The translations under genes were made by a program, and so were the position numbers. Below are positions 58,285 to 64,000 of a stretch of 64,000 nucleotides of DNA, in pieces. Under the pieces are notes generated by a model. That model had not been told where the DNA came from and did not search any database. It saw only the letters and a program-made list of their open reading frames with translations. The stretch comes from Streptomyces sp. SID3343 (GTDB lineage: Bacteria > Actinomycetota > Actinomycetes > Streptomycetales > Streptomycetaceae), in assembly GCF_009865215.1 (NCBI RefSeq), contig NZ_WWJX01001298.1, positions 1 to 64,000 on the forward strand, given 5' to 3'. Position 1 is the stretch's first letter. Each line of letters starts with the position of its first letter.

Positions 58285-59643
58285 TCAGCTCTCGCCACCG
58301 AGGCCGTCCGAGATGCGTTGGTTGATCAGGTCACGCTGTCCGTCGACACACTTGGCGTAGATCTTGAGTAGGACATCCACCGACTGCCCGAGCCGTTCGG
58401 CAACCTCAGCGGCCGGCACGTCGGAGTTGAGCCAGAGCGACGCACAGGCGTGCCGCAGGTCTCACGGTCGAGCTGCGAGAGGCCGAGGCCACCTGTTCCT
58501 CGGTCAGCGCGAGCGTGCGCGCTTCCTCCCACAACTCGGGAGTAGGTGGAGGACGCGAGGACGCCGCGGCGTTCACTCGGGAAGAGTCGGCCGTCGTTCG
58601 CCGTGCCGAACTCTTAGATGTACGCAAGCAGGATCGCAACGACTTGCGGAGAGAGGAATGGGCACGTGGCGCGTGTCCTTCTCCGCCAACCGCTTCAGCC
58701 CCGCTCGTCGTGCGCCTGCCCGCTGTCCGTCCAGGTCTTTCCCGCCACCGGCCGGGTGGTGCGCAGGGTGGGCGAGCCCCCATCCCGAGGTGGGCAGGAC
58801 AGAGTCGGCCCGCCGCAGATTCACTGCTTCCGCCGTGCGCGTACCGGCGTAGTAAAGGACCGCGAAGAAGGCACGGAGACGTCGACCACCGGCCCGCTTG
58901 TGTCCGCCGACGTAGGTCACCGCGGCGAGCAGTTCACGAGCCTGAACCGGGTTGGCGACCGAGCGACGGTCCACCGAAGAAGCCACCATCACGCGCTTGC
59001 GCTTGAGCTTGTCGATCGGGTTCACCGGAAGGTGTTCCAGCTCTACGGCGTAGTCGAGGAGGTTGTAGACGACCGAACGCTTACGGCGAAGCGTCTCGGC
59101 GCCGGCCGCAGTTCCGTCGAGCTTGAGGCCGAGCGCGTCCAGGACGCCGTGAACGGTCTTCGCGTCCGCGAGCCCCGCGATGGGCAACGACCTCTTCTCA
59201 AGCCAGGTGACGGCTTTGGCGACGTCGCCCGGCCGAGGCAGCTGCCGAAGGGCACGGCGCAGAGTCACGCTGTCGGGCCGACCGTCGCTGTCCTTAACAA
59301 GCGCGGGCGGAGCCGTAGCCAACGCATCCGTCATGCTGTCGCGCGACCTCGCCGCCGCACCCGGCCACTTCATATCCATGTACGCGAGCGCGAAGGTGAG
59401 AGCCGACGTCGCCTGCTTGGCCTTCTGCATGGGCTTGGGGAGGCCGCTCTCAAGATCGAACGCTTCGCCGTCCTCAGTGGCCCGGACCAGACGTCCACGG
59501 AACCGATCAGCCAACCCCGACGTGCCGAACGTTGCCGATTGCGGTTCGCCCGCGACCGTCCAAGGCCCCACGAACGACGGCTTCTTGCTGCTCTTGTTCC
59601 GAACCACGGCCCAGACCCGGACCCTGTACGTCTTGTCCGTCAT
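58285..59643 (-). pseudogene. Integrase of element 2, multiply disrupted
   Basis: The N-terminal two thirds read cleanly from ATG at 59643 (overlapping xis as ATGA): YRVRVWAVVRNKSSKKPS through YYAGTRTAEAVNLRRAD. From about 58,785 down the frame shifts repeatedly: segments TLRTTRPVAGKTWTDSG, KRLAEKDTRHVPIPLS, QVVAILLAYI, GRLFPSERRGVLASSTYS, LWEEARTLALTEEQVAS and DLRHACASLWLNSD lie in different frames, with TAA at about 58,613-58,615 and TGA at about 58,468 in the expected coding path. The catalytic Arg, His and Tyr (LLKIYAKCVDG) are all still recognisable. Confidence 0.9.
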
Positions 59644-59849
59644 GCGGCTTCCTCCGCCCGCGTGTCGAGCCACTCCGCGAACGCCCTTCGCGTAACGCCC
59701 AGTTCGCCGTTGGTGAGTTTGTGGCAGGCCGGCGCCAGGCCGAGTTCACGCCAGCGGTAGAAGGTCCGGCGGGAGAGGCCGCCCAACATTTCGAGGACTT
59801 CCGGAACCGTCAGGAGTTCGACATCCGGGATCTTGGTCTTCCTGGTCAT
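59640..59849 (-). CDS. xis: Excisionase of element 2
   Basis: A 69-residue MerR/HTH-17-type protein: LLTVPEVLEMLGGLSRRTFY, WRELGLAPACHKLTNG, TRRAFAEWLDT. Parallel to the element 1 excisionase, with which it shares the RRTFYRWRELG core. ATG at 59849; end overlaps the integrase start. Confidence 0.88.
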   Translation of the reverse strand: MTRKTKIPDVELLTVPEVLEMLGGLSRRTFYRWRELGLAPACHKLTNGELGVTRRAFAEWLDTRAEEAA

Positions 59850-61414
59850 GCCGCCCTCCCCCCGGGCAGTTGCCGAATTGTCGAGCGCCCCATCCGCACG
59901 CCTGGCGCCACCGCACCCGCTCAGCGACCGCCCGAAGGAGCCGATGCGACAGCGGAGCAACGTCCGGGTCGTCACGGCCGACCTGGGCCCACATGAAGCG
60001 CGTCGGATCCGGAATCTCGGCCGCATCGCCGATGAGTTCGAGCACCCATGCCCGCCGCTCCGTCTTGTGGTCGGCCATGGTCTTGCCAGACCACTTGCGC
60101 GAGACCAGCACGCGCCGACCGCCGTAACCGAGGTGTGTCCGACGATGGGCCTTCGCCTTGCAACACCCCGGACACAGGCCCGCACGGACGTTCTTGGGCT
60201 GGACCCCGTACAGCAGCCAGTTCGCACAGGTGGGCGCGCAGGGCTCGTACCGCAGCGCGATGGTTAGCCTGCCCACGTGCGCGTTCTGCGCCCCGTTTTG
60301 GGCCTCGTGTGTCTCGTGTGCCGACTTGTCGAGGTACTTCGTCAGGTAGCCGATGCACCGCCGCGCATCGGGCGAGCCGACCAGGACGCCTTTCGCGTCC
60401 ACTTGAGTCCCGAACCACGCCCCGTGCACCGGCTCGTCCCCGACGTCGTCCAACGCCTCATCCCACGAGGGAAGTTCGACGCCGGCAGACGGACCGAGGT
60501 ACGCCCCGATCTCCGCATCCCACACCGGCGCGTTGTCGACCGAGTAGACCGGCTCGTCACACGCCGGCCACCACACCTGGTGACACGTCGCCGCCGCCAC
60601 CTGCCGCAGTTCGGCCCGCGACACCGTGCCACGGATCGCCAGATGAACATGCGGAGCCAACCGCCGCTGATACTCCACCGCGGCGAAGTACTGCACGTCG
60701 AAGCCCACCAGACGCCGCAGGTTCTGCACGAACCGATCGACCAACTTCGAGAAGTGCAACGCGTCCCGAGCAGGCCCGATAGTCGTACGCCGACGCGTCC
60801 ACCGGAGTCCCGTCACCACGCACCCGCCCGTACGAGGGCAAGGTGAGTGTGACGAACAACGACGGCCGGAACACCTTGCCGTCCGGCGACGTGTACGCCT
60901 TGCCGACTGTGCGCGCCTCGACCTCACGCCGAGGCAGATCCGGAGCATCCTGACGCCGCCGCGTGGACCGCACCCGCCGCACGATCGGATCCGGGTCGAT
61001 GTTGCCCCGCGCCCCGGACTCGGCCAAGTCCTCGTCGACCGCCGCCAAGTCCTCAGCGAGTTCGTCCCGCTCGTCATCGCGCGCAAGGTCGTGCTTCTTG
61101 GTCCAGTCCGCCCGCAGTTCCGCCAGGACACGTTGATCACTCGTCGGCTCGTCAGCCTCCTGAATCGGCTCCTCGGTCAGGTGCCACCCCTCTCGACACC
61201 GAGCCATCCGCAACCGCCGCTTGCGCTCCGCACAGGTCGGACACACGCCCGCCAACGTCGCCCCGCACGGCACGTCGATCACGGCCGTCTCACCGGTCAC
61301 GATGTCCGTACGCCGCAGGGCAACCGGCCGGACAAAGACACCGTGCTCCTGAGCCACGGCCCGCACGACATCCCGAGCGAGCAGCATCCGAGCACGCTCA
61401 GCATGCGTACTCAT
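59846..61414 (-). pseudogene. Replication initiator of element 2, frameshifted
   Basis: From ATG at 61414 the frame reads STHAERARMLLARDVVRAV, a CPTCAERKRRLRMARCREGW zinc region and VDASAYDYRA, then shifts by one base at about 60,773. The next frame continues ARDALHFSKLVDRFVQNLRR and holds the HUH motif PHVHLAIRG and the Tyr motif GYLTKYLDKS. One extra base in GCCTGCTCGG explains the break. Near the 3' end a further shift at about 59,930 would let the protein end RQLPGGRAA with its stop overlapping the xis start (ATGA); this second break is less certain. Confidence 0.8.
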
Positions 61415-61749
61415 CGCCCACTCCGATCGAGCAGCGTCCACGCCCGCACCGGATGACCGTGAACAGTGCCGGCCACCTCGATATGCGTGTGGTCCCCGAG
61501 GTACACGTCAGACCGGTCGGAGTGGGTCGTGACCGCGTCGTCCAGCGCCGAGGCCCAACGGTCCATGTCCCGGGTGGAGGCCCGGAACAGGTGGATCTTG
61601 ACCGTCCAGAGCCGATCGACGTGCGACCAGTCGACTTCGAGCGCGGTCATCGCGGGCAGGATCGGGCGAGCGCCGATGAAGTCGGCCACGCAGCGCAGCA
61701 CGGTCACGCCGCGGCCCATGTCCACGGGGTCCATGTCGTTGTTGTTCAT
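61411..61749 (-). CDS. Hypothetical protein of element 2
   Basis: 112 residues, starting MNNNDMDPVDMGRGVTVLR with VDWSHVDRLWTVKIHLF. No family recognised. It is coupled by ATGA to the transfer ATPase upstream and to the initiator downstream, so it belongs to the replication-transfer operon. Confidence 0.65.
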   Translation of the reverse strand: MNNNDMDPVDMGRGVTVLRCVADFIGARPILPAMTALEVDWSHVDRLWTVKIHLFRASTRDMDRWASALDDAVTTHSDRSDVYLGDHTHIEVAGTVHGHPVRAWTLLDRSGR

Positions 61750-63116
61750 GCCGCACTCCCGAAGCCGCCGCCGGAACGCCCGTAGTCGCGCACCATCGCC
61801 TCGATCGCCTCGTCCGAGACGAACGCCGCCCGCACCCGCACCGGTTCGGGTTGCGTCTCACGCTTGACGTAGCCCACCCCCGCACCGATCTCCGGATCCG
61901 GAGAGATCAACTCAGCCGCCGCACCCCGCTCCCGAGCACCGTTGCCCAAGACCATGTCGACCTGATTCGGCTCGTCGAGCCGCAGCGCGATCCGATCCGG
62001 GAACAGGTTCCGGATGTTCATGACCTCCTTGCGCGGATCCTGCAAGGCCCCGATCACACAGAACCCGACCGAACGCCCCTGACTGGTGAGCGTCGCAATC
62101 GCCGCATCCGCACGCTTCCGCAGATCCCGATCCGGCTGATACGCCGTCAGGAACGCCAACTCGTCCACGATCACCACCACGAACGGGCACTTCGACGAGG
62201 GTTCGTGCTTGCGGACCTTCCCCGCGAAGGTCTGCGCCCGCCGGTTCATCTCGGCCGCAGCAGCCTCCAGCAACTCGACCATCGCCGCCGGCTCACACGC
62301 GTACCGCTGAAACAGCGACCGCCCGAACGACAGTTCCATCCGCATGGGATCACACGCCCACAACTGCACGATCCCCGCCCGAGCCGCCGGCAGCAGCGCC
62401 CGAACGACACCCCACAGCACCGAGCCCTTGCCCGCCCCGGTCACCCCCGCTACCAGGACGTGTGTCCCGTGCAGCCGCAGCCGCCACGGCGACCCGTCGT
62501 CACACCGCCCGATCTCCGCCGACGCGAACTCGGGCACCCAAGGGTCCTCACGCTCAGGAGTGGTGCGCCCGTACCGCAGCACCGCAAGCCCCGCCGCACG
62601 CTTGACCACATCCCCGACAGAGGGCATCAGAGGAGCCTCGAACGGCACCGCCAACGGATCCGTGAACCAGACCCGCAGCACCACGACTCCACGCGCCGGC
62701 GACGACGCCTCCACCCGGAAGACATGCCAGGTGTGCGCGATCCCCTCCACGTGATCACCGAGGTTCTTCGGCACCTGTCCCGGCAGCAACGACACCGTCA
62801 CGTCGAAGCCCAGTTCATGCCGCCGGATCCGCACGATCCGCGGATACCGATACTCGAAGGTCTCGTCGATCCGCGACACCGGCTCCTGCTGCCACGCCCC
62901 GATCGCCTTCGTCAACGCCGGCCACCCACGCCGCACCCGCGCCGCGAACGAGAACAACCACCACCAGACGAACACCACCCCGGCGGTCAGGTAGACCGCG
63001 ACGAGCAGATCCGAGGCGACGGCACCGGCCTTCGCCCGCACCGCCTCGAAGACCACCCACAACACGGCCACAAGTAAGGCCCAAATCCGAACCACGGGCC
63101 GATGGAAAATGTGCAT
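61746..63116 (-). CDS. FtsK/SpoIIIE-type DNA transfer ATPase of element 2
   Basis: A 456-residue protein with two N-terminal membrane helices ([16 protein letters not shown] and VAVYLTAGVVFVWWWLF), Walker A GVTGAGKG, Walker B VVVIVDELAFL, and a LTSQGRSVGFCVIGALQ sensor region. Better membrane-anchored than the element 1 ATPase and only distantly similar to it. ATG at 63116 is preferred; GTG at 63128 is possible. Confidence 0.9.
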   Translation of the reverse strand: MHIFHRPVVRIWALLVAVLWVVFEAVRAKAGAVASDLLVAVYLTAGVVFVWWWLFSFAARVRRGWPALTKAIGAWQQEPVSRIDETFEYRYPRIVRIRRHELGFDVTVSLLPGQVPKNLGDHVEGIAHTWHVFRVEASSPARGVVVLRVWFTDPLAVPFEAPLMPSVGDVVKRAAGLAVLRYGRTTPEREDPWVPEFASAEIGRCDDGSPWRLRLHGTHVLVAGVTGAGKGSVLWGVVRALLPAARAGIVQLWACDPMRMELSFGRSLFQRYACEPAAMVELLEAAAAEMNRRAQTFAGKVRKHEPSSKCPFVVVIVDELAFLTAYQPDRDLRKRADAAIATLTSQGRSVGFCVIGALQDPRKEVMNIRNLFPDRIALRLDEPNQVDMVLGNGARERGAAAELISPDPEIGAGVGYVKRETQPEPVRVRAAFVSDEAIEAMVRDYGRSGGGFGSAA

Positions 63117-63237
63117 GATGGGAGACACCCCTTCGAAGATCAATCTCTTGGTCACTCGGATGGGGAGCGGCCCCGGTGCGATGGACCCGCCAAGATCTCG
63201 CTGCACCAGGGCCGCGCCTGTTTGCCAAAGCGACCCG

Positions 63238-63645
63238 TCAGGCCGCCGTCTTCGCCACGTTCTTGGTCGAGCCGGCCGGAGCCCGCACACCCGACGCCCG
63301 GAACGAGAACGCCACACGGTTGGACTGGTTGAGGTAGGCCGTCACCGTCAGACCGTCGAACTCCACCGGCCGGAACGGCAGGCCGGGCAACGCGTCAGGA
63401 AGCTCGGGCTCCGCATCCGCCGCCACCTTGATCTTGACCGTGGCCTCCACCGCGTCCGGGTCACCGTTAACCACGGACACCGCCCACACCGGCAGCCCGG
63501 TCACCTTGTCGCGCGCCTGGACCTTCGCCCCGCCCTTCGACGCCTCGAAGTCCGCCACCGGAGCCACCGACTTCGCGAACGCCTCGAACGGGAACACCGC
63601 CGCGAACGTCACCGAAATTGCGCCCTTGATTCCATTTCGGATCAC
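63238..63645 (-). CDS. pra: Pra-like replication/integration/excision activator
   Basis: A 135-residue protein: VTFAAVFPFEAFAKSVAPV, KVQARDKVTGLPVWAVSVV, LPGLPFRPVEFDGLTVTAYL, RVAFSFRASG. This matches the activator family named after pSAM2 Pra, which turns on rep-xis-int when derepressed. It is the first gene after the operator-promoter region. Confidence 0.85.
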   Translation of the reverse strand: MIRNGIKGAISVTFAAVFPFEAFAKSVAPVADFEASKGGAKVQARDKVTGLPVWAVSVVNGDPDAVEATVKIKVAADAEPELPDALPGLPFRPVEFDGLTVTAYLNQSNRVAFSFRASGVRAPAGSTKNVAKTAA

Positions 63646-63690
63646 CCATCAGAGTCCCGAGGCATCCCTTCGATCAAAGAGGTCGCCAAC

Positions 63691-63741
63691 CCGTACTACG
63701 GGCTGACTTCAGAATGCGCACCCGTAGTACGGCTTGTCAAG
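63691..63741 (-). promoter_or_regulatory. Operator pair and promoter of element 2
   Basis: Near-palindromes CCCGTACTACGGG (63691-63703) and CCCGTAGTACGGC (63722-63734), 31 bp apart. On the minus strand TTGACA (63741-63736), an 18-base spacer and CATTCT (63717-63712) form a good promoter for pra, with one operator in the spacer and the other just downstream of the -10. The GntR gene on the other side could also be controlled. Confidence 0.75.
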
Positions 63742-63814
63742 TGACAGGACATGCGGGATGCTGCCGAAAGGAAGCGCGGGACACAGCCCGCCCGGCCGAC
63801 GACGGAGGAAACCC

Positions 63815-64000
63815 ATGGAGCCCGCACGCAAGAAGGCGCGGTATCAACAGATCGCCGACTACTTGCGCGACCGGATCATGGACGGCACGTTCCCCGCAGG
63901 GCAGCCGCTTCCTAGCGAAGAACAGTTGGCCAAGGAATTCGGCGTCTCGCGCCCGACCGTCCGCCAGGGCATCACCGAACTGCGCGCCGTCGGGTTGGTC
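63815..64000 (+). CDS. GntR-family regulator of element 2 (partial)
   Basis: 62 codons before the window ends: KKARYQQIADYLRDRIMDG, LPSEEQLAKEFGVSRPTVR, GITELRAVGLV. A clear GntR winged helix, the likely repressor of the divergent pra operon. ATG at 63815 follows GGAGGAA at a spacing of five. The effector domain lies outside the window. Confidence 0.88.
   Translation, partial: MEPARKKARYQQIADYLRDRIMDGTFPAGQPLPSEEQLAKEFGVSRPTVRQGITELRAVGLV

Larger units (their letters stand above)
57987..64000. mobile_element. AICE element 2, tandem and partly decayed
   Basis: A second pSAM2-like element in direct tandem, its right end beyond the window. Gene order from the attachment site: integrase (broken), excisionase, initiator (frameshifted), 112-residue protein, FtsK-type ATPase, Pra-like activator, then divergent GntR gene. 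Adjacent genes overlap by ATGA, as expected for one operon. Sequence identity with element 1 is low outside the attachment repeat. Confidence 0.85.

Overview
The window is high-GC actinomycete DNA, most like a Streptomycetaceae chromosome. Supporting signs are the strong third-codon-position G/C bias, frequent GTG and TTG starts, start/stop overlaps of the ATGA and GTGA type, an actinobacterial rho with a large Arg/Asp/Glu-rich insert, a MurA with Asp in place of the catalytic Cys, and pSAM2-type integrative elements.

Layout. (1) 0.5-8.7 kb is core: moaA, a small Cys/His protein, a DUF3099 membrane protein, kptA, the tldD/pmbA protease pair, then fabG-fabI. (2) 8.7-17.5 kb is accessory: a RelE-like/DUF6247 toxin-antitoxin pair, a frameshifted GNAT acetyltransferase, a TPR regulator with a 22-bp inverted repeat upstream and a small divergent operon (including an anti-sigma-type ATPase), then a remnant nucleotide-sugar cluster (Gfo/Idh dehydrogenase, DegT aminotransferase, NUDIX, truncated hexapeptide acetyltransferase). 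The acetyltransferase fragment abuts the tail of a lost regulator. (3) 17.5-48.1 kb is a long core block, nearly all on the minus strand: argS, lysA, hom, thrC, thrB, rho, rpmE, prfA, prmC, tsaC-type gene, a low-Mr phosphatase, glyA, a WecA/TagO-type transferase, the complete F1Fo ATP synthase operon, DUF2550, murA and a 3-hydroxyacyl-CoA dehydrogenase, with a PduO-type cobalamin adenosyltransferase on the plus strand. A single-domain response regulator and tRNA-Arg(CCG) close it. (4) 48.1-64 kb holds two tandem actinomycete integrative and conjugative elements (AICEs) in that tRNA.

Element 1 (48,099-57,986) looks intact: integrase, excisionase, RepSA-type HUH initiator, a GGDEF diguanylate cyclase translationally coupled to that module, a cassette of tiny zinc-knuckle proteins, Spd-like membrane genes, an FtsK-type transfer ATPase, an SCO3933-type regulator, a GntR/UTRA repressor and a Pif-like NUDIX protein. 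It is bounded by 48-bp perfect direct repeats made of the 3' half of the tRNA. Element 2 (from 57,987, running off the window) uses the same attachment sequence but has a multiply broken integrase and a frameshifted initiator. Its excisionase, transfer ATPase, Pra-like activator and a divergent GntR gene look intact.

In both elements the activator gene has the same promoter design: TTGACW, 17-18 bp, CATTCT, with two palindromic operators flanking it. The operator sequences differ (CTCATG/CATGAG against CCCGTA/TACGGG), which suggests two repressor circuits that do not cross-talk.
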